64,000 nt of DNA, from the NCBI RefSeq assembly GCF_001428045.1, contig NZ_LMSD01000001.1, positions 372,001-436,000 on the forward strand, written 5' to 3'. Source of the DNA: Paenibacillus sp. Soil750 (GTDB lineage: Bacteria; Bacillota; Bacilli; Paenibacillales; NBRC-103111). Within the stretch, counting starts at the first letter, position 1; every line of letters begins with the position of its first letter. Shown in pieces: positions 23,332-33,098 of the stretch. The notes beneath the pieces are model-generated. The model worked only from the letters and a program-made list of their open reading frames with translations. It was not told the DNA's origin and searched no databases. Position numbers and translations under genes: made by a program.

Positions 23332-24868
23332 AACGGGGCTAGTCTTATTTTTGATCACCATAGTAAGTAAGTTACTCGGATTTACAAGGGAGATATTGAT
23401 AGCCAAAAATTACGGGACTTCTTCACTGGCAGATGCTTATTACGTTGCGTTAACGCCAACTATGTTAGCTATCACATTCTCCTTTACACTTAGCAGCGTG
23501 TTTCTTCCCTTATTCGTTAATTTTGCTTCGGATAAAAGAAAATCGAATCTATTTACGAACAATGTGTTATTCCTGTTTTTGGCTATTTTTATTGTGGCTT
23601 ATACGTTGGTAATCGTATTTACACAACATTTTATTCATCTACTTGCGCCTGGCTTAACAGAGGAAGCGGAAGCCATGGCCATAACGCTAGTGAGAATATT
23701 ATTCCCTCTCGTATTTATTGTCATCGCCATTCAGATCTATACCTTAATGTTGAATACATTTCATGATTATATGGCTTCAGCAGCTAGCATCCTCCCCAAT
23801 AACCTCATTATTATTGCCTATCTTTGGTTATTCGCAGATAAGTACGGGATTGTTGGCGTTGCCGTTATAACGCTGGTCTCCTATGTCCTACAACTTGTCA
23901 TACTTTACTTACTGATTAAAGGTCATCAATATAAAGTCGTCAGAAATGTGGAGCTTTGGAGTTCAAACTCTAAGACATTCTTGCTATTGCTCTATCCGAT
24001 CATGATTAGCTCTGGCTTCACGCAATTTAATTCCGTCGTAGACCGGATATTGGCTTCAGGCATCTCTGAGGGAGCAATTGCTGCTCTGTCCTATGCCTTT
24101 AATTTAAGGGGGATAGCGACCGGCATCTGTATTACCCCCGTAATTACACTTACGTTCCCTGAACTATCACGGCTTTCACATAACCAAGATTACGAGAAAG
24201 TTAGTACACTAACGCACAATAGTTTGTTTTCACTGTTCATTCTCTTAATGCCTCTAACCGTCATATTCATGTCTTTTAGTCATGTCATCGTCCAAACACT
24301 TTTAGAAAGAGGAAGTTTTGATGCGCAAGCCACGGCAATGACTTCAGCTATTTTTTGGGCCTACTCCATAGGGATCATTGCCATTGGGTTCAGAGAGGTC
24401 ACATTGAGAGCTTTCTATAGTTACGGAGATACGAAAACACCGACCTATATTATGATTTCTGGCACATTGGTGAACATTGTTCTCAGTTTCATTTTAGTGA
24501 AAACGATGGGTATCATAGGGCTCGGGTTATCAGCAAGTATGGCATTTATCGTCACAGCTGTTATTACGGCTATCTTACTAAAAAAGAAAAAAGATTTCGT
24601 GTGGTCGAAAGATTTTATCCGAAAAATGATTAAACTCTCTGTGGCCATGGGAGGATGCGGATTAGCCATCTATTTGCTAAAGCTGGTTCATTTGTTCGGA
24701 AGCTTATTCGTAATGAATACATTTTACACGGTTATTGGATTGAGCTTATACACGCTGTTAGCCTACTTCACTTTTATTGCTCTATTACTTGTCATGAAAG
24801 AAGATGACCTTATCGTCTTCATGAAAAAGCTAATCTTTCATAGGAAAAAGGAGATGAAGCTAGGATGA
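23312..24868 (+). CDS. MurJ/MviN-type lipid-linked oligosaccharide flippase
   Basis: A 518-residue polytopic protein with about 14 membrane segments. SKLLGFTREILIAKNYGTS near the N-terminus and PNNLIIIAYLW are typical of the MurJ branch of the MVF family, and LERGSFDAQAT is another MurJ signature. In this operon it most likely acts as Wzx for the repeat unit rather than as the lipid II flippase. ATG at 23312 is used because AAAAGGAAG stands upstream; ATG at 23291 has none. It overlaps the next gene by ATGA. Confidence 0.88.
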   Translation: MTRVLFKTGLVLFLITIVSKLLGFTREILIAKNYGTSSLADAYYVALTPTMLAITFSFTLSSVFLPLFVNFASDKRKSNLFTNNVLFLFLAIFIVAYTLVIVFTQHFIHLLAPGLTEEAEAMAITLVRILFPLVFIVIAIQIYTLMLNTFHDYMASAASILPNNLIIIAYLWLFADKYGIVGVAVITLVSYVLQLVILYLLIKGHQYKVVRNVELWSSNSKTFLLLLYPIMISSGFTQFNSVVDRILASGISEGAIAALSYAFNLRGIATGICITPVITLTFPELSRLSHNQDYEKVSTLTHNSLFSLFILLMPLTVIFMSFSHVIVQTLLERGSFDAQATAMTSAIFWAYSIGIIAIGFREVTLRAFYSYGDTKTPTYIMISGTLVNIVLSFILVKTMGIIGLGLSASMAFIVTAVITAILLKKKKDFVWSKDFIRKMIKLSVAMGGCGLAIYLLKLVHLFGSLFVMNTFYTVIGLSLYTLLAYFTFIALLLVMKEDDLIVFMKKLIFHRKKEMKLG

Positions 24869-26073
24869 ATATCTTAATTATTAATGCCCATTCCTCCAAG
24901 AATAAAGGAGATGCAGGAATTGTACTTTCGATGATTGATGCGATCAAAAAACACAATATCGATTGCAGTATTCGCATTCATAGTAGATTCCCAGAGATAG
25001 ATAATGAATTTTATGAAGAACAGGTTACTTCTTGTGTAGATAATGTTTCGATTGACCCCGATACTTCGAAAATAGAAAAGATTGGATCGGTATTGAGGCT
25101 GCTGCCTTATTTGAAGAACCTAAGAAAAATAAAGTCAGATGATTATGAATGGGCGGATGTGGTGGTCAGTTGTGGAGGAGGATTTTTACTTTCACACAGA
25201 TTTAGTGTCGCGCTTATGCAGCATTTGGTTCAGATTAAAACCGCTTTTAACTACGGCAAGCCAGTTGTTATTTATTCGCAATCCATTGGCCCTTTTTATA
25301 ATACCTATATGCAAAAGTTGGCGAAGGAGATTCTCGATCAGGTAGATCGCATTTTTCTGAGAGAAGCTGTTTCCAAACGATGGCTTGAGAAAATCGGGTG
25401 TAGGAACGAAAACGTGGTATTAGTGCCTGATTCCGCCTTTTCTATGCAGGAAGTTAGTTCTCCACGGATAGATAGCATGATGGAGAGAATCAAGGAGTCA
25501 CATGAAGGGCCTATTATTGGGTTCACGGTTAGGGATTGGAATTTTCCAGAGATGAAGGATACGCAAGCTTATCGGTCCAAGTATATTGCAAGTATCCGAT
25601 ATGCGATTCAGTATATTCATCAGGCCTATAAGGGGAAGGTATTGTTAATGCCTCAAGTGCTGGGGCCTAATGCCTTTAATGATGATAGAATCATCAGCAG
25701 AGAAGTGCTAGAAGGAGTAGACACTCGTATTGCTGAATTGTTGGAGTTTGATTTCCACCCCCGGGAATTAAAATATTTATATTCTAAAATGGATATGTTT
25801 GTTGGGACTAGAATGCACTCCAATATTTTTGCTCTCTCCAATCATATACCCACTGTCGCCATCAATTATGAACATAAAACGAGAGGCATTATGGAAATGC
25901 TTGGTTTACATGACTTTGTGGTAGATATCTCCGATATTGAACCCGAGTCTTTCATACAGATGATCCATCATTGTTGGCAAAATAGGCAGGAATTAAGGGT
26001 TAAACTTGCGAAAGAAATTCCGCTTGTTGTGGAAGAAGCAGAGTTGCCAGCCCAAATTCTTAAAGTTCTATAA
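24865..26073 (+). CDS. Polysaccharide pyruvyl transferase family protein
   Basis: A 402-residue member of the CsaB/WcaK-type pyruvyl transferase family. Visible motifs are AHSSKNKGDAGIVLS at the N-terminus, SCGGGFLLS, YSQSIGPF, VLVPDSAFS, and the C-terminal GTRMHSNIFAL and AINYEHKTRG. It would transfer pyruvate from phosphoenolpyruvate to a sugar, making a ketal that adds negative charge to the polymer. The ATGA overlap with the flippase gene indicates coupling. EpsI of Bacillus subtilis is a relative. Confidence 0.92.
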   Translation: MNILIINAHSSKNKGDAGIVLSMIDAIKKHNIDCSIRIHSRFPEIDNEFYEEQVTSCVDNVSIDPDTSKIEKIGSVLRLLPYLKNLRKIKSDDYEWADVVVSCGGGFLLSHRFSVALMQHLVQIKTAFNYGKPVVIYSQSIGPFYNTYMQKLAKEILDQVDRIFLREAVSKRWLEKIGCRNENVVLVPDSAFSMQEVSSPRIDSMMERIKESHEGPIIGFTVRDWNFPEMKDTQAYRSKYIASIRYAIQYIHQAYKGKVLLMPQVLGPNAFNDDRIISREVLEGVDTRIAELLEFDFHPRELKYLYSKMDMFVGTRMHSNIFALSNHIPTVAINYEHKTRGIMEMLGLHDFVVDISDIEPESFIQMIHHCWQNRQELRVKLAKEIPLVVEEAELPAQILKVL

Positions 26074-26113
26074 ATGAGCCTAACCAAATGGATATATAAA
26101 GGGGTGAGATGCC

Positions 26114-26668
26114 TTGATTGCCTATCTAAGAGCTGACATTCATCGTTATGTAAAAGTAGGAAACCATGTTAGTTTATTATCGAAAATGAAAATGCTATTT
26201 CTGCATGAGCCTATGTGGTATCTCATCATCTATCGAGCAGGGAGTTATGTGAAAGATCATTTTAGGATTCCAGTTATTAAACAATTGTTATATTTCATTC
26301 TGTTTATCCTTCATAAATTCGTTTCAATTGTGATGGGCATTCAAATTCCGCTCGGAACCAAAATTGGCAAAGGGGTCTATTTGCCTCATTACGGCACGAT
26401 CGTGGTTCATCGGGATACCATCATCGGTGAGAATTGCAATATTGGACAAGGAGTTACAATCGGGATTGCCGGCAGAGGGGAGAAGAAAGGAGTGCCACAA
26501 ATAGGAAATAAGGTTTATATCGCACCTGGCGCCAAAATTATTGGAAAAATAGTTGTTGGTAATAATGTGATGATTGGTGCGAATTCGGTCGTAACGAAAG
26601 ATGTGCCTGATAACGCCGTTGTTGCAGGTGTGCCAGCCAAAATTATTAGTTACAAGGGATGGGAATAG
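26114..26668 (+). CDS. Serine O-acetyltransferase-like hexapeptide acetyltransferase
   Basis: A 184-residue protein with an N-terminal helical part (IAYLRADIHRYV, WYLIIYRAGSYV) and a C-terminal left-handed beta-helix (GVYLPHYGTIVVHRDTIIG, GVTIGIAGRGEKKGVP, GANSVVTKDVPDNAVVAGVP). It resembles CysE but lacks the full CysE N-terminal domain, as is common for EPS-linked acetyltransferases that decorate sugars. The start is TTG with AAAGGGGTGAG upstream. It is the last gene of the operon and is followed by a strong terminator. Confidence 0.88.
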   Translation: MIAYLRADIHRYVKVGNHVSLLSKMKMLFLHEPMWYLIIYRAGSYVKDHFRIPVIKQLLYFILFILHKFVSIVMGIQIPLGTKIGKGVYLPHYGTIVVHRDTIIGENCNIGQGVTIGIAGRGEKKGVPQIGNKVYIAPGAKIIGKIVVGNNVMIGANSVVTKDVPDNAVVAGVPAKIISYKGWE

Positions 26669-26675
26669 ACTCGAA

Positions 26676-26715
26676 AAAACACGCGCTCTTGATAAAAGAG
26701 GGCGTGTTTTCTTCA
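26676..26715. terminator. Terminator ending the second polysaccharide operon
   Basis: AAAACACGCGCTCTT (26676-26690) pairs with AAGAGGGCGTGTTTT (26696-26710) with a single mismatch. The A and T flanks let it work for the convergent DUF2621 gene as well. Confidence 0.85.
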
Positions 26716-26719
26716 TTTT

Positions 26720-27148
26720 CTAGTTCAATAAATGCTTGAACGCGCTGTAATCAATCTTTTGCTTTTCGAGAAAACTCGTCAAGCTCCGATAGTCTCGTTT
26801 CGGCGTTGCAAGTATGTAACCTTCGATACAGTGTTCTCGTGTGACCTCATTCGCATTGGCCTCTAAAGCTACTTGTCCGATACGCGCGGCGATGGAATGC
26901 TTGGCAATATCACGGAACGCTGTCGGGACAGGTGATACTAATTGGTCGAGAAATGCTTTGGAATCCGCTGTCCATAGATGTCGAGACGTGTCCACATAAT
27001 GATTTTGCCAATCGAGTTTGGACTTGCCGTCCTCTTTGGGAAGGACCTTAATAAACTTGCGGAACATGAAGAACCCGCCGATGGACATGAATGCAAGCAA
27101 CACGCATACCCAGAAAATGATGAAATACATAAAGAAATCATTTGCCAT
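26720..27148 (-). CDS. DUF2621 family membrane protein (YneK-like)
   Basis: A 142-residue protein with one N-terminal transmembrane segment (about residues 6-29) and a cytoplasmic domain containing WTADSKAFLDQLVSPVPTAFR and ARIGQVALEANANEVTREHC. The latter resembles the light-independent protochlorophyllide reductase-like helical module found in DUF2621 proteins of Bacillota. The biochemical function is not known. It is transcribed alone, divergent from nfo. Confidence 0.85.
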   Translation of the reverse strand: MANDFFMYFIIFWVCVLLAFMSIGGFFMFRKFIKVLPKEDGKSKLDWQNHYVDTSRHLWTADSKAFLDQLVSPVPTAFRDIAKHSIAARIGQVALEANANEVTREHCIEGYILATPKRDYRSLTSFLEKQKIDYSAFKHLLN

Positions 27149-27272
27149 TTATTTGTCACCTCACTAATTGTCTTCAATAAAGATAGTAAGAATTATACCT
27201 TATTTCTAGATTTCTTGCGACAATACGAGTAAAATAGGAGGGTAGCAGCTACTAATAAAGGAGTTATGAACT

Positions 27273-28400
27273 ATGCCGAAAATTGGATCACACGTTTCCT
27301 TCTCAGATAAAGGCTTACTAAATGCAGCAGAAGAAGCCGTTTCCTACGGATCATCCACGTTTATGATATACACGGGCGCACCGCAAAATACGCGCCGTAA
27401 ACCGATCGAAGAGCAGTATATTGAAGAAGGCAAAGCTGTAATGGACAAGCATGCGATGAATGAAATCGTTGTTCATGCACCTTACATTATCAACTTGGGT
27501 TCTTATAAGGAAGATACTTTCGAGCTTGCCGTACGTTTCCTTCAAGAAGAAATCCGCCGGACGGATTACATTGGCGTTCGCAATATCGTGCTTCATCCAG
27601 GTGCTTATACGGACAAGGATGCAGACTATGGGATTGCTAGAATTGCTGATGGCTTGAATGAAGTACTCTCTGGGGTTAAAGATACGAACGTTAATATCGC
27701 TTTGGAAACCATGGCTGGCAAAGGGACCGAAATTGGCCGCAGCTTTGAAGAAATCGCGGAAATCATGGAGCGCGTAGAGTTCAACAATAAGTTGACGGTA
27801 TGTATGGATACTTGCCATATTCACGATGCTGGGTATGATATCGTGAATGATTTGGACGGCGTACTGCATCATTTTGATCGTACGATCGGCCTTGAGAAGC
27901 TCGGTGTCATACATTTGAATGACAGTAAGAATGCGCGCGGGGCGGCCAAGGATCGCCACGCACCGCTAGGTTCAGGGTGGATTGGCTTTGAAGCGATGAA
28001 CAACATTGCGAACCATGAGAAGCTGCAACATTTGCCAATGATCTTAGAGACACCTTGGATTGGAAAAGAAGACAAAACACAACGTCCGATGTATGAAGCG
28101 GAAATTGCGTTGCTTTCCGGAAACTTAAGTGGTCGTTTTGGCGGCGAGTTCCTGGATCAAGTGGAGCGAATTGACTTTTTGATGAACAAAAAAGATATTC
28201 ACTACCGTGACTTCGTTCTTAAAACATGGGAATTGCTCAAGAATGATGCCAAAGCGAAGAAAGCGGATGGACGTGAGCCGCTGGAACGTTTATATGATAT
28301 TCTTCATGAGGAACGCCTTTTCGCTGATCTAAGCGAAGAACAAATCAATCAACGATTGATTGTCTGGCTTGCTGGAAATGACATCTTGAAGAAGGCTTAA
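27273..28400 (+). CDS. nfo: Deoxyribonuclease IV (endonuclease IV) with C-terminal extension
   Basis: A 375-residue AP endonuclease that cuts 5' of abasic sites in base-excision repair. The TIM-barrel signatures are present: [66 protein letters not shown] and LETPWIG. Typical enzymes have roughly 280-300 residues; here about 100 extra residues follow the barrel (from [17 protein letters not shown]), rich in charged helices. The extension has no motif I recognise. AATAAAGGAG precedes the start. Confidence 0.94.
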   Translation: MPKIGSHVSFSDKGLLNAAEEAVSYGSSTFMIYTGAPQNTRRKPIEEQYIEEGKAVMDKHAMNEIVVHAPYIINLGSYKEDTFELAVRFLQEEIRRTDYIGVRNIVLHPGAYTDKDADYGIARIADGLNEVLSGVKDTNVNIALETMAGKGTEIGRSFEEIAEIMERVEFNNKLTVCMDTCHIHDAGYDIVNDLDGVLHHFDRTIGLEKLGVIHLNDSKNARGAAKDRHAPLGSGWIGFEAMNNIANHEKLQHLPMILETPWIGKEDKTQRPMYEAEIALLSGNLSGRFGGEFLDQVERIDFLMNKKDIHYRDFVLKTWELLKNDAKAKKADGREPLERLYDILHEERLFADLSEEQINQRLIVWLAGNDILKKA

Positions 28401-28435
28401 GTTTCACATAGACAGAAATTGCTAGGGGGATACAG

Positions 28436-29335
28436 ATGGAAGCGGGAACCACGAACAGCTCAACTCGCCGGGAGAGCGAATTGATGAATAGAGCAAGAAT
28501 GCTAATTTCTTGCCCGGATCAACCGGGTATTGTAGCAGCCGTATCGCAATTTCTATTTGAATATGGTGCGAACATTGTGCAATCGGATCAGTACACGATG
28601 GATCCAGAGGGTGGCATGTTTTTCATCCGAATTGAATTCGATTTAGCGGAATTGGCGAGTCGCGTAGAGACATTAAGAGCGGATTTCTCCACTCTTGCTG
28701 AGAAGTTCTCGATGGATTGGAGCCTTTCCCTGGCAAGTCAGAAGAAGCGGATTGCGATCTTCGTTTCGAAGGAAGACCATGCCTTGCTCGAACTATTATG
28801 GCATTGGCGTGCAGGAGATCTCAAAGCGGATATTGCGATGGTAATCTCTAACCACAATGATATGCGTTCTCTAGTGGAGCCCTTCGGGATTCCATTTCAT
28901 CACATTCCAGTTACCGCGGCAACCAAAGCAGAGGCGGAACAGCGCCAGCTTGAGGTTATTGGTGATGGCGTCGATGCGATTGTACTTGCTCGCTATATGC
29001 AGATCGTTTCCCCTTCATTTATCCAAAATTACGCAAATCGCATCATCAATATTCATCACTCCTTCTTACCTGCTTTTGTAGGCGGTAAGCCTTATGCGCA
29101 AGCGCATAACCGCGGAGTTAAGATTATTGGTGCGACAGCGCATTATGTGACGGACGAGCTAGACGCCGGACCAATTATTGAGCAGGACGTCCAGCGGGTA
29201 AGTCATCGGGATAATGTTGAGGATTTGAAAAGAATTGGTCGTCACATCGAACGAATCGTTCTTGCACGTGCAGTAGCTTGGCATGTTGAGGATCGCATTA
29301 TCGTCCACAATAATAAAACGGTTGTTTTTAACTAG
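28436..29335 (+). CDS. purU: Formyltetrahydrofolate deformylase
   Basis: A 299-residue enzyme hydrolysing 10-formyl-THF to formate and THF. It has an N-terminal ACT domain (LISCPDQPGIVAAVSQFL) and a formyltransferase domain with HHIPVTAATKAEAE, LARYMQIVSPSF, NIHHSFLPAFVGGKPY and the catalytic DELDAGPIIEQDV. ATG at 28436 has TAGGGGGA upstream. It adds 16 residues before the usual core, so ATG at 28484 is a possible alternative. It sits 35 bp after nfo without functional linkage. Confidence 0.94.
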   Translation: MEAGTTNSSTRRESELMNRARMLISCPDQPGIVAAVSQFLFEYGANIVQSDQYTMDPEGGMFFIRIEFDLAELASRVETLRADFSTLAEKFSMDWSLSLASQKKRIAIFVSKEDHALLELLWHWRAGDLKADIAMVISNHNDMRSLVEPFGIPFHHIPVTAATKAEAEQRQLEVIGDGVDAIVLARYMQIVSPSFIQNYANRIINIHHSFLPAFVGGKPYAQAHNRGVKIIGATAHYVTDELDAGPIIEQDVQRVSHRDNVEDLKRIGRHIERIVLARAVAWHVEDRIIVHNNKTVVFN

Positions 29336-29343
29336 TGTAAAGC

Positions 29344-29371
29344 AGGTTGTGCCCAGTTATGGGTACAGCCT
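29344..29371 (+). terminator. Weak terminator after purU
   Basis: AGGTTGTGCCC can pair with GGGTACAGCCT using two G-U pairs, followed by ATTTATATA. Confidence 0.5.
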
Positions 29372-29522
29372 ATTTATATATAGGCGAGAAGTATAACGTT
29401 TTAACGGGTTATTGTGGCAAAGCCTTAAAGCAAATGGTACAATAATGCAAGCGAGTAAAGTCACTTGTATGTACAAGTTAATTGGCTGATGAAAATACAG
29501 AATTGATGGAGGTAAATATCGA

Positions 29523-31544
29523 ATGACAGCATCAAACAAAACAATTGAACAATTAGCCGTCGACACGATCCGTACTCTCGGTATCGACGCGGTTGAGAAA
29601 GCCAAATCAGGCCACCCAGGTATGGTAATGGGAGCTGCACCAATGGCATACGTGCTGTGGAAACAGCATATGAAACACAATCCTTCGAATCCTAAATGGG
29701 TAAACCGTGACCGTTTCGTTCTATCTGCAGGACACGGATCCATGCTTCTATATAGCTTGCTTCACCTATGTGGCTATGATCTGCCAATGGAAGAGATCAA
29801 GAACTTCCGCCAATGGGGAAGCAAAACCCCTGGTCACCCAGAGTATGGTCACACGGCAGGTGTTGATGCAACGACAGGTCCACTTGGACAAGGCGTTGGT
29901 ATGGCTGTCGGTATGGCGATGGCTGAAGCTCACTTGAGAGAGACTTACAACAAAGAAAACTTCCCAGTTATCGATCATTACACGTACGCAATTTGCGGCG
30001 ATGGCGATATGATGGAGGGTGTTTCCTCTGAAGCGGTTTCCCTTGCAGCTCATTTGAAATTGGGTAAATTGATCATGATGTACGATTCCAATGATATTTC
30101 GCTTGATGGCGAATTGAATATGGCGTTCTCTGAAAACGTGCAAGCACGTTTCGAAGCTTACGGCTGGCAAGTTATTCGCGTAGAAGAGCAGAATGACCTT
30201 GCAGCAATCTCCAAGGCGATTGCTGAAGCGAAGGCTGATACAACTCGTCCTACGTTGATTGAAGTGAAAACGACAATCGGTTTCGGTTCCCCGAACAAAG
30301 GTGGTAAAGGTGGTCACGTTGGACCTCACGGTTCCCCACTTGGCGGCGACGAAGTGAAATTGACGAAACAAGCGTATGGCTGGCCGGAAGAGCCGGATTT
30401 CCTTGTTCCGGATGAAGTTCGTGCACACTATGCTGAAATTGGGCAAGAAGGTGCTGCTGCTGAAGAAGCTTGGAGCAACCTGTTGAACGATTACATCAAA
30501 GCGTACCCAGAGCTTGGCAACCAATTCAGCGCTGCAGTGAATGGTGAGCTTCCAGCTGGTTGGGATGCTGATCTTCCTAAATACACAACAGAAGACAAGC
30601 CTATGGCTACGCGTGTTGCTTCTGGTAATGCGATCAATGCCGTTGCAGGTAAATTGCCGCAATTAATCGGGGGTTCCGCAGATCTAGCGAGCTCGAACAA
30701 CACAATGATCAAAGGCGAAGCCAACTACAGCGCTAGCAACTATGCTGGTCGCAACGTATGGTTCGGTGTTCGTGAGTTCGGTATGGGTACAGCAATGAAT
30801 GGTATGGCGCTTCATGGCGGTGTTAAAGTATACGGAGCAACATTCTTCGTATTCTCCGACTACCTGCGTGCTTCCATCCGTCTTGCAGCACTTATGCAGC
30901 TTCCTGTTATTTATGTTCTAACGCATGATAGTATCGCTGTTGGTGAAGATGGACCGACGCATGAGCCGATCGAGCAATTGCCGGCACTTCGCGTTATTCC
31001 AGGCATCACAGTCATCCGTCCTGCTGATGGTAACGAAACGTCTGAAGCTTGGCGTTATGCGATTGCAGAAGCGAAAGGTCCAGTTGCGCTTGTCTTGACT
31101 CGTCAAAACTTGCCGATCCTTCCAGGTACGGTTGAAGGAGCTAAAGCAAACCTAAGCAAAGGCGGATACGTGGTATCTGACGCTGCAAACGGTCAACCGG
31201 ATGCACAAATCCTAGCAACTGGTTCCGAAGTACAACTGGCTGTAGCTGCTCAGAAATTGCTGCAAGCCGAAGGCATCAACGTTCGCGTTGTCAGCTTACC
31301 GAGCTTGGAACTATTCGAGAAGCAATCCAAAGAATACAAAGATTCCGTTATCTTACCAGGCGTGAAGAAGCGTCTTGCTGTTGAGATGGCGTACCCACTT
31401 GGCTGGGAGCGTTATACAGGCGACGAGGGTTCAATCCTAGGAATCTCCACTTTCGGCGCATCCGCACCAGGGGATACCGTTCTTAGAGAATACGGCTTCT
31501 CACCAGAGAACGTTGCAGCACGCGTGAAAGCTTTGTTGGGTTAA
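29523..31544 (+). CDS. tkt: Transketolase
   Basis: A 673-residue thiamine diphosphate enzyme of the pentose phosphate pathway. [17 protein letters not shown], the ThDP motif [14 protein letters not shown] ending in a Gly/Asn region, [20 protein letters not shown] and [21 protein letters not shown] are all present. The length is normal. AGGAGGTA-like sequence (ATGGAGGTAAATATCG) lies upstream. Codon use is more regular than in neighbouring genes, as expected for a highly expressed enzyme. Confidence 0.97.
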   Translation: MTASNKTIEQLAVDTIRTLGIDAVEKAKSGHPGMVMGAAPMAYVLWKQHMKHNPSNPKWVNRDRFVLSAGHGSMLLYSLLHLCGYDLPMEEIKNFRQWGSKTPGHPEYGHTAGVDATTGPLGQGVGMAVGMAMAEAHLRETYNKENFPVIDHYTYAICGDGDMMEGVSSEAVSLAAHLKLGKLIMMYDSNDISLDGELNMAFSENVQARFEAYGWQVIRVEEQNDLAAISKAIAEAKADTTRPTLIEVKTTIGFGSPNKGGKGGHVGPHGSPLGGDEVKLTKQAYGWPEEPDFLVPDEVRAHYAEIGQEGAAAEEAWSNLLNDYIKAYPELGNQFSAAVNGELPAGWDADLPKYTTEDKPMATRVASGNAINAVAGKLPQLIGGSADLASSNNTMIKGEANYSASNYAGRNVWFGVREFGMGTAMNGMALHGGVKVYGATFFVFSDYLRASIRLAALMQLPVIYVLTHDSIAVGEDGPTHEPIEQLPALRVIPGITVIRPADGNETSEAWRYAIAEAKGPVALVLTRQNLPILPGTVEGAKANLSKGGYVVSDAANGQPDAQILATGSEVQLAVAAQKLLQAEGINVRVVSLPSLELFEKQSKEYKDSVILPGVKKRLAVEMAYPLGWERYTGDEGSILGISTFGASAPGDTVLREYGFSPENVAARVKALLG

Positions 31545-31622
31545 TATAATGGCAGGGGCTCAGCTTGTCTGGGCCTCGGCTTGCATTTATTCATAGCCAT
31601 TTTAGAGGGGGAACTATTAATC

Positions 31623-31940
31623 ATGTCCAGCTTTGAAAATGTAACCGTACTTACGAAAGCCAACGTTTATTTCGATGGAAAAGTAACAAGCCGCACTGTG
31701 CAATTCGCAGACGGCACGAAAAAGACACTAGGCATCCTGCTTCCAGGTGAATATGAATTCGGAACAGATGTGAAAGAAATCATGGAAATTCAAGCTGGTG
31801 AGCTGAACGTATTGCTTCCAGGCAGCACAGAGTGGATTACAATCAGTGGTCAAGGTGAGTTCACCGTGCCTGCTAACGCAAAATTCAAGCTCGAAGTGAA
31901 AACAGTGAGCGACTATATCTGTTCGTATATTGCTGAGTAA
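31623..31940 (+). CDS. ppnP: Pyrimidine/purine nucleoside phosphorylase PpnP (DUF1255)
   Basis: A 105-residue single-domain cupin. [45 protein letters not shown] and [13 protein letters not shown] match the PpnP/YaiE family, which phosphorolyses several nucleosides. ATG at 31623 gives the family N-terminus and has GAGGGGGAA upstream; an in-frame ATG at 31581 would add unrelated residues. A strong terminator follows. Confidence 0.92.
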   Translation: MSSFENVTVLTKANVYFDGKVTSRTVQFADGTKKTLGILLPGEYEFGTDVKEIMEIQAGELNVLLPGSTEWITISGQGEFTVPANAKFKLEVKTVSDYICSYIAE

Positions 31941-31970
31941 TCACGCGGCGCGTCGAATGCTTTAAAGACA

Positions 31971-32022
31971 AAAACCATACATCGTAATTGAACATTATGT
32001 TCAATGGATGTATGTTTTTTTT
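31971..32022 (+). terminator. Strong terminator after ppnP
   Basis: CATACATC pairs with GATGTATG around an inner TTGAACAT/ATGTTCAA stem and is followed by eight T residues. It overlaps the end of the convergent minus-strand gene. Confidence 0.88.
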
Positions 32023-32398
32023 ATTTGGAAGACCAGCTATACAAAGAGCGGATCTCCATCTGCAGCACCTCTTCGATGTCGGTCATGCGAATCCATAGTT
32101 GCTGGATTGAAGGGTACTCATCGAGTAGGAGCGTATGTCGTTGCTTTATTCGTGAGAGGCTGATCCCAAAAGATGCAGGACGTGCAGGATTGACGATGAG
32201 GTCTTCAATCAGCACGGTTATTCCGGCTTCTAGCTCGGGGATTTCTTCCATATGAAGCTGCTGAAAAGGAGCGCTTATCGGAATATAAAGGGTTGTCTTA
32301 CTAAAGTCGAGTTCGTTAGGCTGAAAACGCAGCGCCATGATCGATGGTTGTATGCGCTCTTCATGAAAGTCATAAAAGACGGCTAGCTTGACGATCAG
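32021..32398 (-). CDS. Hypothetical protein downstream of the ImmA-like gene, possible CTG start
   Basis: The frame certainly covers 32021-32338 (105 residues from an ATG with no good ribosome-binding site), but coding-like sequence (IVKLAVFYDFHEERIQPSI) continues upstream to a TGA. No ATG, GTG or TTG occurs there. CTG at 32398 lies five bases after GGAGG, inside the end of the ImmA-like gene, and gives 125 residues. No domain is recognised; the C-terminal half is helical and acidic. It is probably the last gene of the repressor/protease operon. Confidence 0.55.
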   Translation of the reverse strand: MIVKLAVFYDFHEERIQPSIMALRFQPNELDFSKTTLYIPISAPFQQLHMEEIPELEAGITVLIEDLIVNPARPASFGISLSRIKQRHTLLLDEYPSIQQLWIRMTDIEEVLQMEIRSLYSWSSK

Positions 32399-33002
32399 CC
32401 ATTCCTCCTTTTCGCTGTAATTGCTCGAGCTTGTTCATGATGGCGCGGGTTGCGTCAGACCAGTTGGCTGAGTCGTACGTCCTCACTTGACTCTGTGAAA
32501 ATTGTTGGTATTCATGATCCAGAATCCCTTGCAGGACGCGCCGCTGGATTTGTTCGATGCGTTCATTGGCAAGCCGATAGGTAACCTGAAACTCTTCAGA
32601 AAGAAAGGCGACCATTTCATTCTTTTGTTCAGGCAGCGATAGTTTCTTCAGCATGGAAATAGGAATAGCCGCGTAGAGCTGGAACGCTGATGCATCCTGC
32701 TCTTGCCAATCAACATAGCGATCAGGCATCACCATCTGGTTCCCGGAATGACGAAGTACATGACAAAGCTCATGCAGGAAGTCCTCCCACTGTTCTTTGA
32801 CGGATAAGCGGCGGTCAACATTGATGCTGAACAGTCCATCTTTTTCTATGGCCATGCTGTTCATATCCATCGTGTAAACCCAAATATGCAGCTTAGCAGC
32901 CAAGTTCGTCATAGTGAGTTGAGCTGGTGATGTGATGCTAAGTTGACTATATAAAGCCTCTACCCATTGCTCAAGAGAGGTCGATTGGTAATGAGTGAAC
33001 AG
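32370..33002 (-). CDS. ImmA/IrrE-type metallopeptidase, possible CTG start
   Basis: The product contains the zinc motif LHELCHVLRH (HExxH) followed by a downstream acidic helix (WQEQDASAFQLYAAIP), the hallmark of ImmA/IrrE proteases that cleave phage-type XRE repressors after a signal. ATG at 32912 would remove the first helix. Coding-like sequence upstream (FTHYQSTSLEQWVEALYSQ) matches the usual N-terminus, and CTG at 33002 stands seven bases after GAGGTG, giving 210 residues. The XRE repressor gene directly upstream is the expected target. Confidence 0.8.
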   Translation of the reverse strand: MFTHYQSTSLEQWVEALYSQLSITSPAQLTMTNLAAKLHIWVYTMDMNSMAIEKDGLFSINVDRRLSVKEQWEDFLHELCHVLRHSGNQMVMPDRYVDWQEQDASAFQLYAAIPISMLKKLSLPEQKNEMVAFLSEEFQVTYRLANERIEQIQRRVLQGILDHEYQQFSQSQVRTYDSANWSDATRAIMNKLEQLQRKGGMADRQASRLL

Positions 33003-33050
33003 GTGAATACACCTCGCTTTAAGAATGTATGTTCGCTTATTTGTGGTAAA

Positions 33051-33070
33051 GAAAAGCCCGTCAGGGCTTA
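33051..33070 (-). terminator. Short hairpin between XRE and ImmA-like genes
   Basis: On the minus strand AAGCCC-TGAC-GGGCTT is followed by TTCTTT. It could reduce read-through from the repressor gene into the protease gene. Confidence 0.6.
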
Positions 33071-33098
33071 GCTTTACGTTATTAAAAGATTACCCAGA

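Noticed and set aside
29766-30662. A 298-codon minus-strand ORF inside transketolase
   Set aside because: It is a mirror frame of a strongly conserved gene with biased codons; its product has no coherent domain.
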